From: an uncultured Prevotella sp. | Lineage (GTDB): Bacteria; Bacteroidota; Bacteroidia; Bacteroidales; Bacteroidaceae | Length of the DNA: 11,009 bases | Direction of reading: 5' to 3' | Assembly: GCA_934219025.1 (NCBI GenBank) | Contig: CAKQDG010000079.1 | Span: forward strand, 1-11,009 | In this document: positions 1 to 5,864 of the stretch, piece by piece | Layout: each line of letters starts with the position of its first letter | How positions within the stretch are numbered: position 1 is the first letter of the stretch | Notes under the pieces: generated by a model | Databases searched by the model: none | Told to the model about the DNA's origin: nothing | What the model saw: only the letters and a program-made list of their open reading frames with translations | Program-made: the position numbers and the translations under genes

Positions 1-341
1 ACTCCATCGGAACACGGCTTTTCTCGGGCGTTGGCGGACAGCACGACTTTATGTATGGCGGAGCCTTGTCGGAAGGCGGCAAGACTTTCATAGCCATGAC
101 AGCCACGTCGGGCAAGGGAATATCAAAGATAAAACCCGTATTGACCGAAGGGGCTGGAGTGGTTACGACGCGTTTCCAGACACAGTATGTCGTAACGGAA
201 TACGGTGCTGCCTTTCTGAAAGGCAAGGACCTCGCACAGCGTGCCCATGAACTGATACGCATTGCTGCACCGGAGTTCAGAGAGGAACTGGAGCGCGCCG
301 CCTGCGAAAGGTTCGGATATAGGTTTTTAAGAGAAAAATAA
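1..341 (+). CDS. Acetyl-CoA hydrolase/transferase family protein, C-terminal fragment
   Basis: This is the last 112 codons of a gene that begins outside the window; the frame is open from base 3 and stops at 339-341. The visible part carries the glycine-rich CoA-binding motif SGVGGQHDF, then GGALSEGGKTFIAM, GAGVVTTR and VVTEYGAAFLKGKDL, and ends in an APEFREELERAA helix. This pattern is typical of the C-terminal domain of the acetyl-CoA hydrolase / 4-hydroxybutyrate CoA-transferase family (AbfT/Cat2 type). Members move CoA between acyl-CoA and a carboxylate, often acetate, in the cytosol through a glutamyl-CoA intermediate. The catalytic glutamate lies upstream and cannot be seen, so acetate, succinate, butyrate or 4-hydroxybutyrate cannot be told apart. 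An internal ATG at 51 is not the real start, because the conserved motif begins before it. The gene converges on comF. Confidence 0.88.
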   Translation, partial: SIGTRLFSGVGGQHDFMYGGALSEGGKTFIAMTATSGKGISKIKPVLTEGAGVVTTRFQTQYVVTEYGAAFLKGKDLAQRAHELIRIAAPEFREELERAACERFGYRFLREK

Positions 342-347
342 TGTTCT

Positions 348-393
348 TCCGGAATTTTGGGTGATAGTATTTATTATCACTCCAAATTCTGGA
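348..393. terminator. Hairpin between convergent genes, likely bidirectional terminator
   Basis: A 19-position stem (348-366 with 375-393) closes an 8-nt loop. All positions pair except one U-C mismatch (358/383), and two pairs are G-U wobbles (360/381, 351/390). It starts 6 nt after the CoA-transferase stop and lies 29 nt beyond the comF stop, so it sits between two converging genes. There is no clean T-run on either side, so it is not a textbook intrinsic terminator; it may end or protect both transcripts. Confidence 0.6.
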
Positions 394-422
394 TGAGCCT
401 GATTTCTATTGTCTAACTACCA

Positions 423-1127
423 TTAATGCTTGGTGTACCCAATAGACAGAACGCTGAAAGCCTTGACGTCGGCCTTTAAAAGTTCCTCGGCACATGATAT
501 GACGGTAGAGCCGGTGGTAACAACATCATCAATAATCAATACGTGTTTCCCCTTGATTTTTGTTCCGTCTTTAAGTCTGAAAACATTTTTCACGTTCTCA
601 TGTCGTTCCATAGAGCTCTTTTTTGTTTGACTTCCTGCAAACGAGACCCTCTCCACTGCATCGTCAACAATGGGCAATCCGGTAATTTCGCTCACCCCTA
701 AAGCAATGTGGTAGCTTTGGTTATAGCCTCTTTCTATTTTGCGCTTCCGCGTTATGGGCATAGGAACAATTACATCTATGCCTTCGAAAAAATCAGAATC
801 CTTAAATTCATTTGCCGTGATGCGCCCCATGTCTTCAGCACAGTTCCATTTCCCGTTATACTTGAATTCAAGAATTATTCTTGTTGATTTAGAGTGTGCA
901 TAATAAAAAAATAAAGCGGCAGCCTTTTCTATAGGCAGTAAGAGCCAGAAGCGTTTTGCCATTTCGTTGTCTCTTGGATTTTCATGGAAATGCGTGCGCG
1001 GCAGATGACTGCTACAGACCATACAGATTGCATGGTCTGTGATACTAAGTTCCCTGCCACATATTGCACAATGCCTCGGAAAGAGGAAATCAAGTATCCT
1101 TCGAAGAAAACTTATTCTTGCTGGCAT
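423..1127 (-). CDS. comF: ComF family phosphoribosyltransferase-like protein
   Basis: This 234-residue protein has the full ComF layout. The N-terminal zinc-finger-like part has two CxxC pairs (Cys20/Cys23 and Cys35/Cys38). A middle block VPMP followed by RKRKIERGYNQS (about 121-138) is the ComF signature, and the PRPP-binding loop IIDDVVTTGST lies at 198-208. ComF proteins (GntX in E. coli) are linked to DNA uptake during natural transformation and are thought to act in the cytosol on incoming single-stranded DNA; their exact chemistry is not settled. Length and motifs are normal and nothing is missing. The start at 1127 fits the usual position shortly before the CxxC motif. It is transcribed alone, divergent from the nitroreductase-like gene, from a good -7 element (TATCTTTG on the minus strand, 1160-1153). 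Transformation activity of this organism is not shown by the gene alone. Confidence 0.92.
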   Translation of the reverse strand: MPARISFLRRILDFLFPRHCAICGRELSITDHAICMVCSSHLPRTHFHENPRDNEMAKRFWLLLPIEKAAALFFYYAHSKSTRIILEFKYNGKWNCAEDMGRITANEFKDSDFFEGIDVIVPMPITRKRKIERGYNQSYHIALGVSEITGLPIVDDAVERVSFAGSQTKKSSMERHENVKNVFRLKDGTKIKGKHVLIIDDVVTTGSTVISCAEELLKADVKAFSVLSIGYTKH

Positions 1128-1148
1128 AAATAATTAATGGTAAATGTA

Positions 1149-1181
1149 GTTGCAAAGATAATCTTTTATTAACTTTGCAAA
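1149..1181. promoter_or_regulatory. Back-to-back divergent promoters within one inverted repeat
   Basis: A perfect 8-bp inverted repeat, TTGCAAAG (1150-1157) and CTTTGCAA (1173-1180), spans the gap between comF and the nitroreductase-like gene. On + it supplies the -7 element TAACTTTG (1170-1177), with a poor GTTG at 1149-1152 in the -33 place. On - it supplies TATCTTTG (1160-1153) with a perfect TTTG at 1181-1178. Spacing is 17 nt on both strands, slightly under the usual 19-21 for the Bacteroidota primary sigma factor. The -7 element of one promoter is therefore the -33 region of the other, so the two promoters occupy the same DNA. Expected starts are near 1184 (+) and 1146 (-). Confidence 0.65.
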
Positions 1182-1189
1182 AAGAAAAA

Positions 1190-1705
1190 ATGAAAATAAA
1201 AGACATGCTAAATCCTAAAAGCACGCAAATTGTGTTTTCTGACAAGGAAATTCCTGCGGAATACGTGCAGACTCTGCTTCAAGCCGCACTCGGCACGATG
1301 CATAAGGGCACGGGAAATACCTGTGAACTGTATGTTACAGACAATCGCCAGCTGATGGACCGCTTGGCAGATGCACGTGAGAGTGGGGCAGAGGCAATAA
1401 AGTCTGCGCCATTGGCGGTGGCTGTTGTTGCCGACAGACTTTACGACGGATCTTGGGTGGAGAATTGCCAAAATGCCGTTTGGGCAATGCGTATTGCAGC
1501 ATCAGAATTAAAACTGGCATCTGTTGCCATACAGATTCGCGGCTATTCTCTGACAGACGGCACACTGTCGGACGATGTCGTGAGGGGAGTGTTGGATATA
1601 CCCGACGGTAAAACCGTTTGTGTATTGTTTGCCGTGGGCTATGCCGAGATTAATGACAAGGCAGGTGATGAGGATTTGGAATGGGAAAGAATACATATCG
1701 TTTAA
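1190..1705 (+). CDS. Small nitroreductase-family protein (divergent FMN site)
   Basis: This is a 171-residue protein with the nitroreductase fold pattern: an N-terminal strand-helix FSDKEIPAEYVQTLLQAAL (16-34), a middle SAPLAVAVVAD strand (72-82), the helix NCQNAVWAMRIAASELKLAS (92-111), and the closing segment GVLDIPDGKTVCVLFAVGYAE (133-153). Family members are cytosolic FMN-dependent NAD(P)H oxidoreductases acting on nitro compounds, quinones or unknown substrates. The usual N-terminal RRSxRxF stretch, whose arginines hold the FMN phosphate, reads NPKSTQIVF (8-16) here, so both arginines are absent and flavin binding may be altered. ATG at 1190 is preferred over the upstream in-frame TTG at 1175, which lies inside the promoter. 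ATG at 1205 is possible, since the predicted transcript begins only about 6 nt before 1190. First gene of a unit with the DUF2520 gene (21-nt gap) and kdsC. Substrate not predictable. Confidence 0.8.
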   Translation: MKIKDMLNPKSTQIVFSDKEIPAEYVQTLLQAALGTMHKGTGNTCELYVTDNRQLMDRLADARESGAEAIKSAPLAVAVVADRLYDGSWVENCQNAVWAMRIAASELKLASVAIQIRGYSLTDGTLSDDVVRGVLDIPDGKTVCVLFAVGYAEINDKAGDEDLEWERIHIV

Positions 1706-1726
1706 CAGTAAACTGCTTCTGAAATA

Positions 1727-2515
1727 ATGAGAATTGTTTTTGTAGGTGCCGGAAATCTTGCAACAAATCTTGCAAAGGCTTTATATAAGAAAGGTAATGA
1801 CATTGTGCAAGTGTTCAGCCGAACATCGGAGTCGGCGGAATTACTTGCTGAGCAGGTGAACTCCCTGCCGACAACAGATTTGAAAGATATAGTTGGCGAT
1901 GCGGATTTATATATCATGTCGCTGAAAGACAGCGTTCTGAAGGATATTGTTAAGGTCTTGTGCAGTGTGGACAACAATGGACTCTTCGTTCATACAGCAG
2001 GAAGCATTCCAATGGAAATATTCAGCGGGTATGCCCGTCGCTACGGAGTTCTGTATCCGATGCAGTCTTTTTCAAAACAGCATGAAGTGGACTTCCACGA
2101 TGTGCCGTTTTTTGTAGAGGCAAATACAGCAGAAGATTGCCAACTGTTGAAGGATTTAGCCTCAACGCTAAGTGAGCGTGTATATGAACTTTCCTCAGAG
2201 GCGCGCAAGCATTTGCACCTTGCCGCAGTATTTGCAAGTAATTTTGCAAACCACTGTTACGAGTTGTGTGGTGAAATACTCCACAAATACGGTATCCCTT
2301 TCGATGTTATGTTGCCGCTTATCGACGAAATTGCCCGTAAGGTGCATTATATCGCTCCAAAGGAGGCACAGACAGGTCCGGCAATCCGTTACGACGAGAA
2401 TGTTATAGACATGCAGAAAAAGCTCCTTGCCTACGACCCGCGCTTGCTTGAAATATATAAAGTGATGAGCGAAAGCATACATACGGTTGCTATAACGAAA
2501 AATGAAAATCTGTAG
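1727..2515 (+). CDS. Rossmann-like and DUF2520 domain-containing protein
   Basis: This 262-residue cytosolic protein has an N-terminal Rossmann domain with the nucleotide-binding turn GAGNLA at 7-12, strand ends at VFSRT (29-33) and VHTAGS (88-93), and the conserved YPMQSFSK (110-117). The C-terminal helical half carries the DUF2520 pattern: KHLHLAAVFASNFANH (161-176) and QTGPAIRYDE (215-224). The architecture resembles beta-hydroxyacid dehydrogenases and F420-dependent NADP oxidoreductases, so an NAD(P)-dependent reaction is likely, but no substrate is established for the family that I know of. It lies 2 nt before kdsC, an adjacency I recall as common in Bacteroidota; that hints at a link to cell-envelope metabolism but does not prove it. 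Length and motifs look complete. Confidence 0.85.
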   Translation: MRIVFVGAGNLATNLAKALYKKGNDIVQVFSRTSESAELLAEQVNSLPTTDLKDIVGDADLYIMSLKDSVLKDIVKVLCSVDNNGLFVHTAGSIPMEIFSGYARRYGVLYPMQSFSKQHEVDFHDVPFFVEANTAEDCQLLKDLASTLSERVYELSSEARKHLHLAAVFASNFANHCYELCGEILHKYGIPFDVMLPLIDEIARKVHYIAPKEAQTGPAIRYDENVIDMQKKLLAYDPRLLEIYKVMSESIHTVAITKNENL

Positions 2516-2517
2516 AT

Positions 2518-3036
2518 ATGATAGACTATGAATTAAAGAAAGTAAAGGCCATCGTGTTTGATGTAGACGGCGTGTTGAGCTGCAGCACGATAACTCTGCA
2601 TCCTGATGGCGAACCTATGCGCACGGTGAATATAAAAGATGGATATGCAATACAACTTGCTGAAAAACAAGGTCTACGTATCGCAATAATGACGGGCGCT
2701 GATGTAAAGAGCATACGCATGAGATATGAAAAACTTGGTGTGGAGGATATCTTTACAGGTTGCTCCGTGAAGATAAAGACTTATGATAAATTTCTTGCAG
2801 AATATTCTCTTGCCGATGAAAACGTGATTTTTGTGGGAGACGACATTCCCGACTACGAGGTTATGGTGCGTTGCGGATGCCCTTGTTGTCCTGCCGACGC
2901 CTGCCCAGACATAAAGTCGGTTAGCAAATACATCAGCAATGCTGCCGGCGGTCATGGCGTTGGCAGAGACATAATCGAACAGGTGTTGAGGGCTCAAGGC
3001 AAATGGCTTTCCGACAAAAAAGCATTTGGCTGGTGA
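2518..3036 (+). CDS. kdsC: 3-deoxy-D-manno-octulosonate 8-phosphate phosphatase (KdsC type)
   Basis: KdsC hydrolyses Kdo 8-phosphate to Kdo and phosphate in the cytosol, the step before CMP activation and transfer of Kdo to lipid A. This 172-residue protein is a cap-less HAD phosphatase of the usual KdsC size. HAD motif I is FDVDGV with the nucleophile Asp15 and acid/base Asp17, motif II is MTG with Thr59, motif III is Lys87 in KIKTYD, and motif IV is GDDIPD with acidic residues 108, 109 and 112. The C-terminal GGHGVGRD (144-151) matches the KdsC tail that reaches a neighbouring subunit in the tetramer. Start ATG 2518 is 2 nt after the DUF2520 stop, so the two are surely cotranscribed. It is the last gene of its unit and ends just before a strong terminator. 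A related sugar-phosphate phosphatase cannot be fully excluded. Confidence 0.9.
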   Translation: MIDYELKKVKAIVFDVDGVLSCSTITLHPDGEPMRTVNIKDGYAIQLAEKQGLRIAIMTGADVKSIRMRYEKLGVEDIFTGCSVKIKTYDKFLAEYSLADENVIFVGDDIPDYEVMVRCGCPCCPADACPDIKSVSKYISNAAGGHGVGRDIIEQVLRAQGKWLSDKKAFGW

Positions 3037-3048
3037 GGAAAAACAAAT

Positions 3049-3107
3049 ACAATGGTGCGTAAAATAAATAAAAAAGCTTATTTAATTTGCGCGCTATTGT
3101 TTTTTTT
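3049..3107 (+). terminator. Strong intrinsic terminator after kdsC
   Basis: A long stem pairs 3049-3071 with 3078-3100 around a 6-nt loop (AAAAGC). Of 23 positions one is a mismatch (A3064/A3085) and three are G-U wobbles (3054/3095, 3056/3093, 3060/3089). A run of T continues from the stem's last base through 3107, so this is a textbook intrinsic terminator starting 13 nt after the kdsC stop. It separates the nitroreductase-DUF2520-kdsC unit from the glycine cleavage operon. Confidence 0.8.
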
Positions 3108-3116
3108 GTAATTTTG
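3086..3116 (+). promoter_or_regulatory. Bacteroidota-type promoter of the lplA-gcv operon
   Basis: TTTG at 3086-3089 and TAATTTTG at 3109-3116 match the -33 and -7 elements of the Bacteroidota primary sigma factor exactly, with the standard 19-nt spacing. Transcription should begin near 3123, leaving a leader of about 26 nt before lplA. The -33 box lies in the right arm of the preceding terminator and the T-run lies between the two boxes. The leader is far too short to hold a glycine riboswitch. Confidence 0.75.
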
Positions 3117-3148
3117 TAACATGTTAATCTCATAAGTCTGATTTGTGT

Positions 3149-4129
3149 ATGATATATATAGCCTTGCCTGATGACATACAGCACAGATTGTCTTTCTATC
3201 TTGCAATGGAAGAATACGTTGCAAGAAATGTGGACTGTGAGGATTGCTTCTTTATGTGGCAAGTGGAACCGAGTGTGATTTTCGGCCGTAACCAACTGAT
3301 AGAAGCAGAAGTAAACATGGAATTTTGCAAGCAGAAAAACATACAGACGTATCGTCGCAAGAGTGGCGGGGGATGTGTTTATGCCGACAGGAGCAACGTG
3401 ATGTTTTCGTATATAACAAAAGACGAAAAAGTGAATTTCACCTTTAACAAATACATCAACATGGTTGTTCTGGTTTTGCAGAAACTTGGAATAGATGCAC
3501 GTGCCACAGGGCGTAACGACATACTCATCGACGGGCGCAAGGTTTCCGGAAATGCATTCTATCATATTCCCGGCAGGAGTATAGTGCATGGCACTATGCT
3601 CTATGACACAGATATGGAGAATATGGTAGGGGCAATCACTCCCTCTGACGTGAAGCTGCGCAGCAAGGGTGTTCAGAGCGTAAGGCAGCGGATAGCTTTA
3701 TTAAAGGACTATCTGGATATTGGCTTGGACGAATTCAAATTGTTTGTTCGCAGAAACTTGTGTGATGGAGAGATAAAACTCTCCCGGGATGATGTTTCGT
3801 CAATAAAGAAAATAGAGCAGGAATATCTTGACCCCAATTTTATTTATGGCAACAACCCGAGATATTCCGTATTGAAAAAAGGTCATATCGACAGGGTGGG
3901 GGATATGGAGATACGGCTTGAAATGAAAAATGACAGGATAAAGAATCTTACTGTTCTCGGCGACTTCTTCATTTCTGGAGATGTTGACGAGAATATCATC
4001 CGCCCGTTGCGCAATGCCACTCTTTCTGAGCTATCCTTGACGGAAGCGTTGCCCGACAACCTTGGCGACGTCATCATGAACCTTGAAAAGGACGACCTCA
4101 TAAAGCTTTTGCTAAGCAATCCTATGTAA
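3149..4129 (+). CDS. lplA: Lipoate-protein ligase A family protein
   Basis: LplA activates lipoate with ATP to lipoyl-AMP and transfers it to a lysine of lipoyl-domain proteins in the cytosol. This 326-residue protein has the catalytic domain first: FGRNQ (45-49), the lipoate/adenylate loop RRKSGGGCVYAD (69-80), and GRNDILIDGRKVSGNAF (121-137), whose Lys131 matches the essential lysine of E. coli LplA (Lys133). The part from about 240 to the end looks like the small LplA C-terminal domain needed for the adenylation step, so activation and transfer are probably both present. The start is set at ATG 3149; a TTG at 3143 is also in frame but has no support. It heads the glycine cleavage operon, 38 nt before gcvT, so H-protein is the obvious acceptor. 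An octanoyl or lipoyl transfer enzyme of the same fold is less likely given the C-terminal domain. Confidence 0.9.
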   Translation: MIYIALPDDIQHRLSFYLAMEEYVARNVDCEDCFFMWQVEPSVIFGRNQLIEAEVNMEFCKQKNIQTYRRKSGGGCVYADRSNVMFSYITKDEKVNFTFNKYINMVVLVLQKLGIDARATGRNDILIDGRKVSGNAFYHIPGRSIVHGTMLYDTDMENMVGAITPSDVKLRSKGVQSVRQRIALLKDYLDIGLDEFKLFVRRNLCDGEIKLSRDDVSSIKKIEQEYLDPNFIYGNNPRYSVLKKGHIDRVGDMEIRLEMKNDRIKNLTVLGDFFISGDVDENIIRPLRNATLSELSLTEALPDNLGDVIMNLEKDDLIKLLLSNPM

Positions 4130-4167
4130 ACACACTAAATGTTGAATCTGATAAAACACATATTATT

Positions 4168-5247
4168 ATGAAAAACAAAAGAACATGTCTTTATGACAAA
4201 CACGTGAAACTCGGTGCTTTGATAAGTCCGTTTGGCGGATTTGACATGCCTATACAGTATTCTTCTATTATTGAAGAGCATCAGGCTGTGAGAAATGACT
4301 GTGGCGTCTTCGATGTGTCTCACATGGGCGAAGTAACGGTAAAGGGTAAGGATGCGGAGCGGTATGTGCAGCATATATTTACCAACGACGTTTCCAAAAT
4401 CTCCGCCGGGCAAATCCTTTATGGCATGATGTGCTATGAAGACGGTGGAACGGTTGATGATCTGCTTGTATATAAAATGGGCGAAAACGATTACTTCCTC
4501 GTAATAAATGCGGCTAATGTTGACAAGGACTGGCAGTGGATGCAGGATAATGCCAAGGGCTTTGACATTGAACTCGTGAACCGCTCGGAGGAATATGGAC
4601 AGATTGCTGTTCAGGGACCCGAATCGGAAAGAGTTGTAGAAGAAGTCCTGGGACTGAAATGTTCCGAACTTACATTCTATACCGTCAAGACAATAGACGA
4701 CATTATCGTAAGTCGCACGGGATACACCGGCGAAGATGGCTTTGAAATATATGCCAGCCATAATTTTATATGTGAGTGCTGGGACAAGCTGATAGAGAGC
4801 GGGCGGTGCATGCCTTGTGGACTTGGTTGTCGTGATACCTTGCGCTTTGAAGTGGGACTTCCTTTATACGGTGATGAATTGTCGGCCGACATCTCTCCCG
4901 TTATGGCAGGACTGTCTATGTTTTGCAAATTCGACAAAGAGGAATTCATCGGCAAGGATGCTTTGCTAAAGCAAAAAACAGAGGGCGTGGCACATCGTCT
5001 TGTCGGTATCGAACTTCAAGGAAAGGCTGTTCCGCGTCATGGATACAGCGTCTTGAAAGATGGGGAAACAGTTGGCGAGGTAACAACGGGTTATCATTCC
5101 ATCTCTACAGACAAAAGCGTGTGTATGGCTCTCGTGAAAACTGAATGTGCAAAACTCGGCACAGAACTTGATGTGCAAATCAGAAAGAAAACCTTCTCGG
5201 GAACAGTAGTGAAGAAACGTTTTTATGACAAGCATTACAAACGATAG
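4168..5247 (+). CDS. gcvT: Glycine cleavage system T-protein (aminomethyltransferase)
   Basis: T-protein takes the aminomethyl group from the lipoyl arm of H-protein, releases ammonia and makes 5,10-methylene-tetrahydrofolate. The 359-residue length is normal (E. coli about 364). Recognisable blocks are FGGFDMPIQY (22-31), GVFDVSHMGE (46-55), FTNDV (71-75), GGTVDDLLVY (93-102), which holds the conserved catalytic aspartate of the folate site (Asp97 or Asp98), then RTGYTGEDGFEIY, and GLGCRDTLRFEVGLPLYGDEL, a longer conserved block at about 215-235. The C-terminal barrel ends normally in FSGTVVKKRFYDK. DUF-type folate proteins such as YgfZ lack several of these blocks, and the gcv neighbours make the call firm. 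It lies between lplA (38-nt gap) and gcvH (99-nt gap containing a hairpin). Confidence 0.95.
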   Translation: MKNKRTCLYDKHVKLGALISPFGGFDMPIQYSSIIEEHQAVRNDCGVFDVSHMGEVTVKGKDAERYVQHIFTNDVSKISAGQILYGMMCYEDGGTVDDLLVYKMGENDYFLVINAANVDKDWQWMQDNAKGFDIELVNRSEEYGQIAVQGPESERVVEEVLGLKCSELTFYTVKTIDDIIVSRTGYTGEDGFEIYASHNFICECWDKLIESGRCMPCGLGCRDTLRFEVGLPLYGDELSADISPVMAGLSMFCKFDKEEFIGKDALLKQKTEGVAHRLVGIELQGKAVPRHGYSVLKDGETVGEVTTGYHSISTDKSVCMALVKTECAKLGTELDVQIRKKTFSGTVVKKRFYDKHYKR

Positions 5248-5267
5248 ATACAAATGATTTCTTTGTT

Positions 5268-5299
5268 CTGATAACATCCGGCAAAGGATTGTGTATCAG
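5268..5299 (+). other. Stem-loop between gcvT and gcvH
   Basis: Bases 5268-5279 pair with 5286-5299 to give 12 base pairs with two bulged bases (5289 or 5290, and 5293) around a 6-nt loop. The downstream DNA is A/T-rich but has no immediate T-run, so this is not a good terminator, and the remaining gcv genes must be read through it. It may set RNA processing or protect the 3' end of the lplA-gcvT part. No promoter of the TAnnTTTG type follows it in the 99-nt gap. Confidence 0.4.
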
Positions 5300-5346
5300 C
5301 TAAATTATAATTTATTTTTAATCAAAAACTTTAAAATCAGATAACT

Positions 5347-5736
5347 ATGGCAAAATTTATTGACGGACTCTATTATTCAGAGTCGCACGAGTATGTGAAA
5401 GTGGAAGGCAATTATGGATATGTAGGCATCACAGACTATGCACAGAATGCTTTGGGAAATGTTGTTTATGTGGATATGCCAGATGTAGACGACGAGGTTG
5501 AAGCAGGCGAGGAATTTGGTGCCGTTGAAAGCGTAAAGGCTGCAAGCGACCTCAATTCTCCGGTCAGCGGAACCGTTGTGGAAATCAACGAGGAACTGGA
5601 AGATACTCCGGAACTTGTCAACAAGGATGCTTTTGCCAACTGGATTATCAAGGTTGAACTATCTGATAAATCGGAGCTCGACAATTTGATGGATTGCAAG
5701 ACTTACGAGGAGTTCTGCGCTAAAGAAAAGCATTGA
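5347..5736 (+). CDS. gcvH: Glycine cleavage system H-protein (lipoyl carrier)
   Basis: H-protein carries the aminomethyl intermediate on a lipoyl-lysine arm and shuttles between P-, T- and L-proteins. The 129-residue length is typical. The family start GLYYSESHEYVKVEG (7-21) is followed by VGITDYAQNALGNVVYVDMP (26-45), and the lipoylation site is GAVESVKAASDL (58-69) with Lys64 as the acceptor. SPVSG (71-75) marks the second half of the lipoyl domain, and the C-terminal helix includes WIIKVELSD (98-106). All the usual features are present, so it should be a functional substrate for the LplA encoded upstream. It sits in its own stretch of the operon with hairpins in both flanking gaps, which may allow a different transcript level for this small carrier. 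Confidence 0.97.
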   Translation: MAKFIDGLYYSESHEYVKVEGNYGYVGITDYAQNALGNVVYVDMPDVDDEVEAGEEFGAVESVKAASDLNSPVSGTVVEINEELEDTPELVNKDAFANWIIKVELSDKSELDNLMDCKTYEEFCAKEKH

Positions 5737-5753
5737 CATTACATACCTTTTAT

Positions 5754-5834
5754 TTTTCATGAATCGGAAATTGTCATTTCATGATGGTGTCTTGAAGAAC
5801 ATCTGAATGGGCTTCATTTTCTGATTCATGAAAA
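5754..5834 (+). other. 81-nt palindromic hairpin element before gcvPA
   Basis: Bases 5754-5770 pair with 5818-5834 in a 17-bp stem that is perfect but for one G-U (5766/5822), enclosing 47 nt. The element fills most of the 128-nt gap between gcvH and gcvPA and ends 30 nt before the gcvPA ATG. No T-run follows, so termination is not expected. The interior holds a 15-codon reading frame (5759-5806: Met-Asn-Arg-Lys-Leu-Ser and so on, ending Asn-Ile-stop) whose ATG lies in the left arm. It could be an RNA stabiliser for gcvH, a regulatory leader for gcvPA, or a small intergenic repeat; the sequence alone does not decide. No target-site duplication is visible at its edges. Confidence 0.5.
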
Positions 5835-5864
5835 GAGTCATTTCCCTTCTAAAATCCGAATATT

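Noticed and set aside
1700..1713. Small inverted repeat GTTTA/TAAAC at the end of the nitroreductase-like gene
   Set aside because: A 5-bp stem overlapping the stop codon, without a T-run, and inside a cotranscribed gene pair; chance is likely.
3117..3148. Glycine riboswitch upstream of the gcv operon
   Set aside because: The predicted leader is only about 26 nt, whereas a glycine aptamer alone needs roughly 100 nt, and no aptamer-like structure is seen in front of gcvT either.
2933..3589. Minus-strand open frame of 218 codons across the kdsC-lplA gap
   Set aside because: It runs through the terminator, the gcv promoter and the coding ends of two well-supported genes, and its translation is low-complexity and unlike any known family.
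5743..5750. TACCTTTT as a -7 box for an internal promoter before gcvPA
   Set aside because: It differs from TAnnTTTG at the final G and no TTTG lies 19-21 nt upstream.
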